Positions 44,167-54,964 of a stretch of 64,000 bases of DNA are shown here, piece after piece (the first letter of the stretch is position 1; every line of letters begins with the position of its first letter). Where the stretch lies: the NCBI GenBank assembly GCA_003439945.1, contig QVRM01002436.1, positions 186,001-250,000 of the forward strand, written 5' to 3'. Position numbers and translations under genes: made by a program. The notes under the pieces were generated by a model that saw only the letters and a program-made list of their open reading frames with translations, made no database searches and had not been told where the DNA came from. This DNA comes from Dermanyssus gallinae. Lineage: Eukaryota > Arthropoda > Arachnida > Mesostigmata > Dermanyssidae.

Positions 44167-44545
44167 CTATTATTATTATTATTATTATTTTGAATGGGCT
44201 TTTTCACTATTTTTAGTTAATTTCGTGCTAGTCCATGGCGTCAAAAACAGAAGCCGGGTTTCCTTTACCCTTCTTGAGTGCTCGAGACACTTTCTTCGCT
44301 TCTCCGACTCTGTGTATTATGAGACCCACCCGCACTCGAAATAACTGTGACGAAGGTACGACAACGCCGACGTGCATGATACAGTAACGTCCTAGACAAG
44401 GCTTTTGCCATGTGGCTATACATATATAATCTACTCTATCAGGTCGTAACTTAGTGCTTTCGTGCAGACCTTTGGGCTTCATTGTGGATGGTATTCCTGC
44501 TTTTCTCAGTGCTAAGGTATTTGACATCAAACGTAACACAAGGCA
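44167..44545 (-). pseudogene. RTE-like retrotransposon, diverged copy 3
   Basis: Minus-strand frame 44539-44228 reads LALRKAGIPSTMKPKGLH, then RPDRVDYICIATWQKPCLGR, and ends GKGNPASVFDAMD. It is the same C-terminal domain as copies 1 and 2 but clearly diverged: the LAWDxTV core has become CLGRYCIMHVG and the middle is shortened. Its 3' tail is the (AAT)n at 44167-44190, against which copy 2 abuts. Confidence 0.75.
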
Positions 44546-44559
44546 AGTTTGGAGGCTGT

Positions 44560-45834
44560 GGTAGGCGTCATATACGGCGACTGGCTCATTGCCCTGAAAG
44601 ATAACGCCGGGGGATACCGCACCATAAGCCCTTGGCTAAGCTCTGCGTAGACCGGCCACAAAGATGCCGCTTTCCCAAAACAATGTGAAGGCTGCCGGCA
44701 GCCTCGGCACATAGGTTATGCCACTGATAAAGGCGCGGAAAACCTTTGACTTAAACAAATGAGAGCAAAGGTTTTCAAGCTCGGTTCCCCTGTTCTCCTC
44801 TGTTGTTCGGTGAGGTAAGGTCAGCTTATTAGCTGGTTGTCAGCAGCGGACAGCCCTTCTTATGTCTAGCCTGTATCTGCATTATAACGTCAAGCAGGTG
44901 ATACCGAGGGTCTCTCTATTTTATCTCGACGGCGGAACCCTTCTTAACAACATCAAAGGTTTTAGAGCGTTCGTGCAATGAAGCGAGCTGCAGCTCAATC
45001 ATTCTAAATACAAACTATTCCTACAGGGTTTCGAGGACGAAAAGAGACAGCAGGTGATTGCGGAGTTTAAGAGAAAGCTCCCGGGCACTTTTGTAATGGA
45101 CCGGTGTAAACTGGACCTGCTGGGTTCGGCGGCGTTCCCCGAGATGATTGGCTTTTGAAACTGGCCAACGACCAATTTCACTCAGCCAGTGGCCTCAGAC
45201 TTGGCATTGCCATGCTGGAGAGAGAAATGTGGCGGAACGATGGATAAGCGCGGGCTGTACTAAGCTAGCCGGGTTTACGTAGGGCAGTCGCGACGCCATT
45301 AATGACATCCTCGGGCACACTTTCAGACACTCCGGCTACCGCATTACACTGGAGCTCGGTGGAACGCAGGGGGACGACAGATGTAAGCGGGATGGTCTCA
45401 TTAACCAAGATTGGGACCAATAAATCGGCCACTGGCGTAAGACGTCACTGTCTTTGGCACGTACGCCCTCGGCTATAGTGGACTAGCCGGCGCAAGCCTC
45501 TACCACATCATTCATCAACGGGAGATGCACAAGCGCGCTTGATCTTCTCAAAGGCCACAACGATCTCGAGTCATCTGGCGTTTGGGGCAAAGATGCACTT
45601 AAACTGACAAACGAGTTCGGGAGAAAGCTCTTTGAAGCATCAGCGAAGCCCAAATCCACCGCGTTTCTCCGACAGTGGGTGTTTTTGTAACTTCAGAGAG
45701 GCAATACCAAGGTGATGTTGAGTAGTTACCAACACTCAAGCCGTAATAATCATAAAAGCAGTGTTGTAAATATTGTATGGGTGTAATGTATTAGTAAGTA
45801 TGATACCGGTACGTATTAATAATAAAACCCTTAG

Positions 45835-45837
<3 letters not shown>
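44560..45837 (+). pseudogene. RTE-like retrotransposon, old copy 4 with reverse transcriptase remnants
   Basis: On the + strand in shifting frames: ALKDNAGGYRTISPW, then LRRPATKM (about 44595-44665), matching the GGxRPI...LRRLxxK block of the reverse transcriptase. PRVSLFYLDGGTLLNNIKGF (about 44905) is the YxDD active-site region with DD changed to DG. NHSKYKLFLQGFEDEKRQQV and LDLLGSAAFPEM follow. Then come a decayed RPLAxDVTV core and a C-terminal SSGVWGKDALKLTNEFGRKL, AKPKSTAFLRQWVF and QRGN. A block between the first two parts is missing. A short untranslated tail (AATAATAAAACCC) reaches the (TA)n at 45838. It is head-to-head with copy 3. Confidence 0.7.

Positions 45838-45882
<45 letters not shown>
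45838..45882. repeat. (TA)n microsatellite
   Basis: TA run directly after the 3' end of the RTE-like copy 4. Confidence 0.95.
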
Positions 45883-45886
<4 letters not shown>

Positions 45887-46435
45887 TTTCAGCGGAGGGA
45901 GATACATTCCAAAAAAAATATAGTATAATTACAATGATTTATTTAAAATATAACTTTTAAAACCCCTTATTTGACTAAACGTTTATGGAAATGCACATTA
46001 GGCTTCGCCCACTTAGTACCTTATCGCTCTCTAGCATTCGCGGCCTCTCTCTCTCTGTCTCCTAACTGTCCTTTCCCTCGTGCGCTCTCCCTTCGTAGTA
46101 TTTGCGAGGTCACAGTTTAAACTCCGCCCACACATCCTTCCCTGTCCCGAAATCGAGGTTGACCACCGTCGCCAGCCAGACATGCTGCATGTCGTGCACA
46201 TGAAGACATCGCGTCGACACTACATCGATAGGAACGATGCTGTGATCCATCGGTCGGCAAGGCCGCGTTCATTTCCGATAATGGTGATGATGAGGTCATC
46301 ATTACCGGTCAGGGTAGGCCATAGGGCCCGACAACCGGAAAGGATACGGAGGGAGAAGTCCGCCTTGTAACACTGCCACCGGTCGACAGTCTTGGCCATT
46401 TAGAGTTGAGTTTAAATATATATATATATATATTT

Positions 46436-46475
<40 letters not shown>

Positions 46476-47193
46476 ATATAATTTATATATATATATATAT
46501 ATATACAGAGAGAGAGAGAGACATTTGGGGGTGTGTGCATTTAAACACTTAAAGGACTAAACCGTCGTCGAGTTGAGATACCCACGGGCTCGGAAACCGT
46601 AGCGGATTTAGCGGCACGATGATCACATTAATTGCAAATTATATGCTGTTATGTCGGACTTCGGCGCCCAAAGAAAGGCCCGTACTGAAAAGATAATATA
46701 AGTTTTAGAATTCTGTATTGATGTCGACCATCTTGTTTGGGGGCGTTCCACACCCTGCTACTGGTTATCGGGCTCTCAGTTACTCGACTCTGATTCCTTC
46801 TTCACACTCCGGCAGGCTCAACTTCTGAAAGGCTGATTATGAGTCGATCTGTACAAATCTTGCGAGCGTAAATTGAACAACATTTTGTTGCAAGATGTGT
46901 TGACATTGAAAAATGTATCATATTTTTTGTCATTTATATACACATTCTTATAGAGGTATTTACGATTCAACGAATAGCAATACTAATCCCAATATGACAA
47001 GTCTTCGAAACCATATTCGGCAGTTGGAGGAGCGTATGGCTATGGATACGACTGAAAGCATCTCAGAAAAACTTAGGAAAGCTTCTACAAGGCTAAGAAT
47101 TCTTGAAGAGTCACAACTAATATTCAAAGGCTAAGTCATTTTATCGCTACGCGAGTAAACCACTCCGACGTGGTGAACTCTACTAAAAGCCGA

Positions 47194-47198
<5 letters not shown>
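45883..47198. other. Channel intron with compound AT repeats
   Basis: A complex of (TA)n, T-run and (GA)n occupies about 46416-46520. A 73-codon frame at 46913-47134 with a coiled-coil-like composition (HIRQLEERMAMDTTESISEK) is open, but no gene model supports it. Confidence 0.4.

Positions 47199-47243
<45 letters not shown>
47199..47243. repeat. (TA)n microsatellite
   Basis: Pure TA run. Confidence 0.95.
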
Positions 47244-47248
<5 letters not shown>

Positions 47249-47799
47249 CAAAACCAGGCTTATTGACAGAACAGCATTTTGCAACGCCTAAGTTCTCCCT
47301 AAAAATAATACATAAAACGGTGCCCGGTTGAGGACGTGTAGTTACAACGGACACGATTAGATTGTAAATTTCAACCTATGTTACAGTAACACCAGGTCTT
47401 ACCCTAACAAGTTTACAACATATTGCAAGTTAGACTTGTTGTATGTAAACGCAAGCGCAAAACGTATGATCCAGTCTTGACGAGTAAAAAAACCAGATCG
47501 TTTTTTTCTTATTGGACGAATAAACAACATCGAGGGAGGTAACACGACAAATATATTTAGTACTGTTTCCCCAGATAGACGTAGATCTTTATAACTGAGT
47601 CTCTATGTCATCTAGTGAATATGGCTCCGCAAAAAATTGTCGTCAATGACCCTCCGTAGGTAGTAACTCCGCGTACTAAACAAGCAAAAATATATAGTTT
47701 TTTAAATTCTAACCAAACCGTCAATGGGAGCACAATATTAGAATCTACGACGCAAAGGCGAAATAACGCCGTGGTATTTGAGCACAACATAGTCTAAGT

Positions 47800-48329
47800 G
47801 CGAGTGTTACTTCATTAATTCATGGAGCATAAGCAACATTAGGTTCGTCTTATAGACAACTTGTTTATTTACAAGATTTACGACTTCTTCTATTTGCGAA
47901 ACACAGTACCAACTCAGGGTCCTTACTGAGAGGCGCGAGCCGAAGGGGATTGTAAAATCTTCAACAGACTTAATTGGATTGCCTAGTTTCTTGCTCGCAA
48001 TGTTTAAACGAATAATATTAATAAGGATTAAAAATAAGAATGGCGCAAGGACAGAGGTCCGTGGGGTATCGATGTCGACGGAATACCGGAATACGGATAC
48101 GGATTCGACAGTTCCATTTCTCACAGTAGGGGGACAGGTACGACCAAAACCACTCAACTGACTGTTGAGCTCCCTAGCCTTTGGATATATATATATGTAG
48201 CTGTAATCCAATAAAAAACGTACGAGACTTGGGAAAAGCTGTCTAGTAGTTTTGAAAAGGGACTGAACGAGACGTGCGTTCCCGAGCATACGGTTGGACT
48301 CTATGGTGAAGTTACGTGGAGTCCGTAGA

Positions 48330-48332
<3 letters not shown>
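47800..48332 (-). pseudogene. Decayed jockey/CR1-type reverse transcriptase fragment
   Basis: A minus-strand frame of 175 codons. The central part, DIDTPRTSVLAPFLFLILIN, corresponds to the GVPQGSVLGPLLFLIYIND block of jockey/CR1-type reverse transcriptases. VEDFTIPF stands where the FADDTTL active site should be. WYCVSQIEEVVNLVNKQVVY, then KTN, matches the downstream NxWxxxNxLxxNxxKT block. Both catalytic aspartates are therefore changed or displaced. Upstream, NARLVQSLFKTTRQLF fits the preceding helix, with a short TA insertion at 48183-48196. It is not the RTE-like family of copies 1-6. No ends were identified; the right side runs into (TA)n at 48333. Confidence 0.6.
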
Positions 48333-48393
<61 letters not shown>

Positions 48394-48407
48394 TTTATAT
48401 ATATATT
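48333..48407. repeat. (TA)n microsatellite
   Basis: TA run with one AAATAT interruption. A shorter TA run follows at 48478-48498. Confidence 0.95.
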
Positions 48408-50204
48408 GCCGCTCAATGCGCGCCCCTGATAAAAAAAGGTGACATGTGTATTTAGGCATACATGTCAAGCAACTAACATATATATATATATATATATACA
48501 GCTAGGAGCACACGCACGCTTGCTAGCTAAAGTTATTTCGTAGTATGTGTGCTCTCCAATCGGTTAATTGACTATGTTGCGGTAGTGGGGTGTTGGTAGT
48601 GATTGATACAGCGTCGGGCCTCGTTGAGCGCGTAAACCGCAACGAGTAATGTGAGCTGCGTTGGCGTTTGAGATAGCTGCTCGGTGTAATCTGGAAGCTC
48701 AGCACAAAATTGTGTGTATGTCTTTTGCCGGCCCGCTCCGGAGACCGCCGAACCTAGAACCGTAAAGCCGAGGGCAGAGGAGGCCGACCGGCATCTGCGA
48801 CTAATAGACAAGTAGATTACGGACTGGCTTCCATTTGTTCATCCACAATAGATCGATCTCCATTTATTGATCACGTTAGGCATGATGGCAACGAAGGCGC
48901 TTGCTGTAGGGGTTTCGTCGCAGTATGCGTGGATCTGCATGAAATCTGGGAATCATATCTATCTGTTTATCTATCCAGTCGCGCACCGGGCCAGATCAAC
49001 TGGCGAAACAAACTAGCAGTCGCCGGACGATCGGCAGAGAACAGACCTACAAAAATACGACGATAGAGGGCATAGGATAAATATCTTATTTTATCTGTCT
49101 ATGAGGCACGTTCTATTTATTTTTATCGCCCCCCTACTCTAGTCAGGCGAATGGTTATCGAACAGTTATACTCCACTGTCACTACAAGGGAGAAGTGAGT
49201 TTTAATAAACATTACAAAATATGGGAAACGCCTTGGGCAAAGCTGAGGCTGGAAGATTTGTTGACGCGCTTTTTGTTTCGGCAGAGGTTTCAAACCGTTA
49301 CGTTTTCGCTGTAAATGGTACACATGCAGCATGCCTGGAACTACTTTAGCCAACAACTTTGGACTGAAAAACAGTTCCAAATCACAAACAAATGCAATAA
49401 TAGTAACAATAAAAACGTTTATTACCTGAAACCTTTCTTGCTCGTGCAGCAGTTTACGCTCTGATTTTATTATAGGCTGATACTGCGTGCCAACATGGCA
49501 TCGCTTAGACGAAACAACGCAAACAATAACTTAAACAAGGCGTTCTCATTTGCCCAATCTGTAACAGCTATTAGATCTAGGTCGTTCGGTGATCTCAGCC
49601 CTTGACTAGCAGTTGCAGCGATCCGATTGCTATTATATATTGCCGTAAAGCTTTCAACGAGTGCGGCTTCATTCAGCCGCTCGAATCAGAGAGGCGTCAA
49701 CTGTTGCGTTTGTGATCTGTCTCGTGTAGGAGAAGCCCAAAGAAACGGCACAATTAGTGTAGGCGGTGCAGTTAGTTTGTCTTTGAAAATCAATTTTAAT
49801 TTGCGCTGGCGACGCCTTGATACACAGTAGCCAAGACTTTTGTCTTGAGTGACAACGAAAAAGCCGCAATCTGTGGCGAGCCATATGTGATTCGGATGAG
49901 TGGCAGTGTAAATGCCTCGCATGCGGTAAGCTGTCGGTCAGTCTCATAGAGTTCACTTCATTCACATCATGAGGGGGTAATGGCCGATATCCAGTGCCGT
50001 ATTAATCCACGCCTAACGCCTAGAGCAACCTCCAGCCCCGAGTCGGCTTTCTCGAGTCGTTCGTTTCGCCTAAAACTCAAATCAAACCACAGATGTTGCA
50101 TCTCGGATCATACGCAGCTTTCAACAGAGGAACGAGAGCGCTGGAAATACAAGGCTGTCAACTGGCCGGCGGTGGAGAGCCTCTTGCTATGCGCAAGCCT
50201 AAAC
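48408..50204. other. Channel intron, mostly unassigned
   Basis: Contains a minus-strand frame at 49922-49686 that reads RGIYTATHPNHIWLATDCGF and then FVVTQDKSLGYCV. It looks protein-like but I do not recognise it. The rest shows nothing. Confidence 0.35.
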
Positions 50205-50352
50205 ATTTGTTCGGGCTGACTGTTAGACTCCAAGACAGAACTCTAAATACAAATGTGCAACGGCGGGGATCGAACCCTATGTGCAGCTATGTGTCTTTTC
50301 CGGTCGCAAGACGCACCCCAAATGCATCCACGACGTCACCGGACTCGTCGCT
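50205..50352 (-). mobile_element. SINE family A copy with internal deletion
   Basis: The reverse complement has a CCGGTGACGTCGTGG-type head, CTTGCGACCGGAAAAGACAC, a B box GGTTCGATCCC, then GTTGCACATTTGTATTTAG. It jumps from there to a shortened tail ending AGTCAGCCCGAA; the GTCTATGAAGC...TTGGCTGAG segment is missing. Confidence 0.75.
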
Positions 50353-50448
50353 TCGCGCGAGCCTGAAAGCTGTAAAACAAAAACGAATAGTACCAATTGC
50401 TGTACGTGTTTATTTACACACTCATGTGTGGTCTTTCTGCAGTGTGTA

Positions 50449-50482
<34 letters not shown>

Positions 50483-51763
50483 GTTGCTTGACGATTATGA
50501 GGAAAGGCGAAAAGCCTCCCTTCGATTTGCCCTTCGGCTGGCGCCGATGGCGGGCCGATCGCAATGGTTGATACACCAACGGCGACCCGAGACCCAAAGT
50601 GACACAGAATGGCAGAGCAAACTACATAAACAGTTCGTACATGTTATTGGCGATGGTCTTTGTTTTCCTCGGGCCGCGAAGCACGAAGACAAAAACACAG
50701 CAACGCAGCAAACGCCATGTGAGGCTATTGCAGAAAAAATGACGTCAATATATTCGATGCTTAGCGCGCTAAACGGTCGCAAGGGGTTGTCACCCTGCAG
50801 GAAGACATTACACGTAGTACGAGCAGGTCTCTTAGCTACGGCTCGACGCTCGGAGACATCATCTCGCGGGGGGGGTGGATGAGCTTTGTACCCCGCCGCG
50901 TATGCAGGTCATGATAATCACGACGATCGGCAATACTCAAATTGACAAACAAGTAGAAAGATAGGCGGACAGATAGGCTGAGAGATGAAAGATAAGTTGA
51001 TCGATGCGTTATTAGACGGGCCAGGCCGCACTGTTGATTACTGTAGCAATATTTACATTAATATACACTGCCAACATACAATGAGTTTCGGAGCGACGAC
51101 GATAAAATACTTGCGCCTAAAGGGACTAATGTATGGGGATAGATTCGTGTTTTTTTTGGGGGGGGGGGTGGCGTGTAAGAGTTTCCTTGGGAAAAACCCA
51201 CGCGATATAGCGACACCAAATTGTCCATTCTAGAAGGAATGTCTACATTACAAGGAAGCAATAAAGCAACTGCGTGGCAGTGCAATCTGTGCATGATTCA
51301 ATAAATAAAACCATAGAGGGTTCTGACGTAAGTGTGTGTATTTGTAGAGACATGCCTATGGATCTGATGCAAACCCCGGTTATAATAAGATAAATACTTA
51401 TTTATACGTGTGTATCAATTTGCGCTTGCAGCGTTTGCGCACCCAAACGTGTTTAAGCAATATCCAGGCCCCTTCTAAATTCTAGATGCACTATTTTGAA
51501 GCATTATATGCAGCGTACGGTTTTAGGCTTACGGCAGATGTTTTCCTTATGGGAAATAGATTGCGCACTAAAATCTAGTGGGGCATGCTAAGTTGTTTAG
51601 ATCTCAGGGAAAGAAATACACCGCTTTTTGTACCGACCTGCCATTTGACTCGTAAAACAGTTGTTTTGCTTATTGCCTGCATACACATACGCCATTCGTT
51701 TGAATAGGGCAGAACATATTCTCGGAGACGCAGCATTATCTGCTTGCTGTATATTCTGGCGGG

Positions 51764-51768
<5 letters not shown>
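50353..51768. other. Channel intron, unassigned
   Basis: (TA)n at about 50450-50479, a G-run at about 51158-51168, and a 132-codon + strand frame (50484-50882) that starts at the TA tract and has no recognised domain. Confidence 0.4.

Positions 51769-51824
<56 letters not shown>
51769..51824. repeat. (TA)n microsatellite
   Basis: Pure TA run. A second tract at 51889-51920 lies directly left of the next retrotransposon fragment. Confidence 0.95.
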
Positions 51825-51828
<4 letters not shown>

Positions 51829-51889
51829 ATGTATGCGTTGTTCGTGCTGCGTTCGATGCTATACTCAATTGCGTTTTGCAAGTTATAAG

Positions 51890-51921
<32 letters not shown>

Positions 51922-51929
51922 GGGGCGCG

Positions 51930-52310
51930 ACAATTAGACTGACTCATTAGACCCACTGGTCAGTGCTTGCGGGGCTCGAGCCGGTCATGCTTTGGCTCTC
52001 GCCGAGGCAGGCAAGGTTATAATGTACCAGAACATCGGGTACTCGTACGTTTTACCGAGACCCTTGGCAGGGCCGGGCCCGTCTACTTGCAGTTTGCTGC
52101 AAATGGTCGGAAAGCGGCTAATTCTAGCCACCAAAATAAGCTAGCCAGTGATTTCCTCCGACCGCACCTGCCGCTGGACGTGCAAGGAGGCAATGTAGTC
52201 TTGGTTTGAAAAAGCCCCCACAAATGGCTGGTCTCTACACCGGACCCCCCGTACAGATGCACACGTTTGCAGGGACTCAGATGTTCCTACCGTGAAAGAT
52301 TAGTCACAAT
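51930..52310 (+). pseudogene. RTE-like retrotransposon C-terminal fragment, copy 5
   Basis: The + strand reads EAGKVIMYQNIGYSYVL, RPLAGPGPSTCSLLQMVGKR, LILATK and, after a frame change, FLRPHLPLDVQGGNVVLV. The order matches the end of the RTE-like C-terminal domain (KYxNLxxxYVFxPVAxETLG, LGRRIxxAT, FLRQxLSLAVxRGNAASxLG). At the nucleotide level it shares CCGAGGCAGGCAAGGT and AATGTACCAGAACAT with the copy at 54965-56130, so the two are the same subfamily. It lies just right of a (TA)n tract. Confidence 0.7.
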
Positions 52311-53640
52311 GAATAAAGCATATAATATATTGTACGACTATGTTATATATATATATATATATATATATAATGTATGTATCGACAGACACACAGAAAAATA
52401 AACGGCCGCAGATAAGATGTCCTTTGTCTTGAGAACACTAAAAGCATTCCGCTATTCCTATATATCATTTCCCCGTACTTTGTAGTTAATTCGACGTCTT
52501 AGACTGTTGTAGCTATATTGGACAAACGCATAAAGTAGGTCTTCTGTTTGGCCTTGAAGCCAATCTAGCTTCTTTGCACAGAATTGCTTAGCAACACAAG
52601 GTGCCGCTTTTTAAGTAGCGAAGAGAATGCTGATGGTTCCATTAGACTCGCTCACCGGATATTAACCTTAAGGCTCCAACAATACTCACTAAAGACAGGT
52701 GATAAGCCAGCGTGCCTTTAAAGGCTCCGCGCTATCTGAAAGTATATTAACCGGAATTTAACCTAATAATACCGTCAGTTCTGTCCACAAGCTGAAGTAT
52801 GTTAACGAAAATTAGGTCGCGTCTTGTCTATAGCCGGATTTCTTTTTAGACGTTAGACAAATACGATTTTATAATTTTCCGTTCAGGCTGCAATTTCTCA
52901 GCGAATTGACACATTCGAGCAATATTTTTAGTCACAGTATTATTGCGCGCGCGTCAGATACGCTCTACTTTCGTATATGCATTTTTGTTCATTAGTTTTT
53001 AGTTTCATGGGGCATTTTATGGGCACGATGCTAGAACTGTGGCAAGTCCTACACTTTGTTGTTTCTACAAGTATTCATTTATCCGAATATATCCAAATTC
53101 TTGGCACAGCGGTAATTTATGCTCCCGTTTCTCTGCTGGCAAAAGCCACCGCACAGTCAAACAATTCTACCATAACAGATTGCTTTACAACATAAAAAGG
53201 GTAGTGTCTACGTACCCGAGGAGGAAGAGGCCGTCGACAAACGCAAAGGAAAAAGGCTATCTAAGTTTGACAGTAGAGCCCAACAGGTACCCAACATAAA
53301 GCTAAAGGCTGAGGAAGGAAAAGGGCGTCACACTCGGCTCCACGTGGGCCCAGCAAGAACCAAAACGCGTGGTACAATTGCATGATTGAATAGTCATCAA
53401 TCTCGCCGTTGCAAAAGCCGTGCTTTACTTTATATTTATTTACAGCATATGCCGCAGTGTTTCTGGAGCGGGCTATCGTGCTAAGTGGCGTACGATTGAC
53501 AGAGCATTAATCATCTGCTTCATTGGCCGTGGTGTGTCGGCAATGCGGCAGTGTTTTCGCGTTCCCTCTTCTGGCAAAGCTACCATGTCATGAGTCTACT
53601 TCTTCTTACCCAGATCGTATCGTTGCTTCGTTTGCTGCAG
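52311..53640. other. Channel intron end
   Basis: (TA)n at about 52345-52369; no other feature. The acceptor of the next exon is TTTGCTGCAG. Confidence 0.5.
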
Positions 53641-53826
53641 GTGTGCATGTTCTTCATCTATGCGTCAATGCTGGAGTTTGTGATCGTCAACTACCTCTAC
53701 CGAAACCTGGGCCAGCATTCGCGCCACAGGCGTTTCAGCTACGCATCGTCGGTCGCCTCGAAGAACCATCCGCAGGCGACACCCCTACTCGCTCAGCAAA
53801 ACAACAAACACAGTGTCTATGTTAAG
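53641..53826 (+). CDS. pHCl: pHCl-type Cys-loop chloride channel, M3 and M3-M4 loop exon
   Basis: Phase-0 exon of 62 codons with acceptor CTGCAG and donor GTGAGT. It reads VCMFFIYASMLEFVIVNYLY, the third transmembrane helix, followed by RNLGQHSRHRRFSYASSVAS. The rest, to NNKHSVYVK, is a hydrophilic stretch that begins the intracellular M3-M4 loop. The Arg/His-rich start and Ser-rich sequence are usual for that loop and are possible phosphorylation sites. In GluCl the equivalent of YASMLEF is FGALLEF, with a glycine important for ivermectin; here alanine takes that place. It follows a 14.3-kb intron. The rest of the loop, M4 and the stop codon must lie further right and were not found in this window. 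Confidence 0.93.
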
Positions 53827-53980
53827 GTGAGTACGTGCACGAACCGTTGCCGTCCATTGGCTCGACTGTTCGGACTGTTGACACTACACTTTGATACAAG
53901 GTATCAGCTTTGCGATGACCGCTTCTGCATGATCGTGACTCGGCTGCAAAAGGACAAGAGCAACAAAGAAACAAGAACAG

Positions 53981-54016
<36 letters not shown>

Positions 54017-54417
54017 TCCCCTTTCGGCAGCAATCCACCACCCACTGATGAATAGTTGAACATGTGTTGTTATTTGTTCAGGTCTTGGTGTTTTGTTCGA
54101 CAATGGCTGGCTGCAGGAATGCATATCGGTATCGTTGGCATTCGTAATAAGATTTTCGCCCTCGAGCCTCCTAAATATGTAATTTGCTATTGTGGTTTAT
54201 TTTATTTGGCCCACTGCGCGTAACACGCGTAACAGGCCTTAAGGTACACGCATAAGGACATGTTTATGAGTTACTTGGTGATGATCATCTTACTACACTT
54301 GGTGCAATGAGACTATAATATCTGATCTAGTGCTTTGTAGGACTTTTCGACTATACGTAGTTTATATATTTCGTACTGATATATTAGACTTTTCGACGAC
54401 TTGTATCTGTGCCATCC
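53827..54417. other. Start of last visible intron
   Basis: (TA)n at about 53981-54014; otherwise nothing recognised. Confidence 0.5.
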
Positions 54418-54468
54418 GACCGAAAAGTGTTCAATCCATTATATATATGGATTGAACACTTCTCGGTC
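54418..54468. repeat. Near-perfect 22-bp inverted repeat (hairpin)
   Basis: Arms at 54418-54439 and 54447-54468 pair over 22 bases with one mismatch around a 7-base TA loop. Each arm contains AGTGTTCAATCCAT. The arms are unique sequence, unlike the many TA palindromes. Confidence 0.9.
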
Positions 54469-54964
54469 CATACGGGCTTTTCAATAGAGGCACACATCGT
54501 ACATAGTATCTATAAAGGGGATATATATAGTCTATATATGGCTTCCTCACATGGAACATGGACCCGTCTGAAGACATTATTAAAGGGGCGCCAGCGTTTC
54601 AAGTTGCAACAGAACATTCAAAATTTGATTCGCGTATAGCCGATTTATGTGAGAGTCTTTAAGGTTGATATGATGCGTGGTAAAGATGAATGCGTCTAGA
54701 ACGCAATGCCACGTTTGCATGTTTGAAACGTCCGAATGAAGCATTTTGCAACAAAAACCCTGTCCTTTGGATATTAAAGTTTAGAACGAAGAGCGTAACT
54801 TCTTTAAACAACGACCTTAATGATCTACATCGTAGACATTGACTTAAATCGATAGGAACAGTATTCGACCAATAATGACGTGTTTTTATTAAACCCTTAA
54901 AAAGTTATATATATAAATATATATACAAACTTTCCTACCCTGTCCTCAATTGGGTCCATGTTGT

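Noticed and set aside
50484..50882. 132-codon + strand frame
   Set aside because: It starts at a TA tract, has no domain or splice context, and overlaps an open frame on the other strand.
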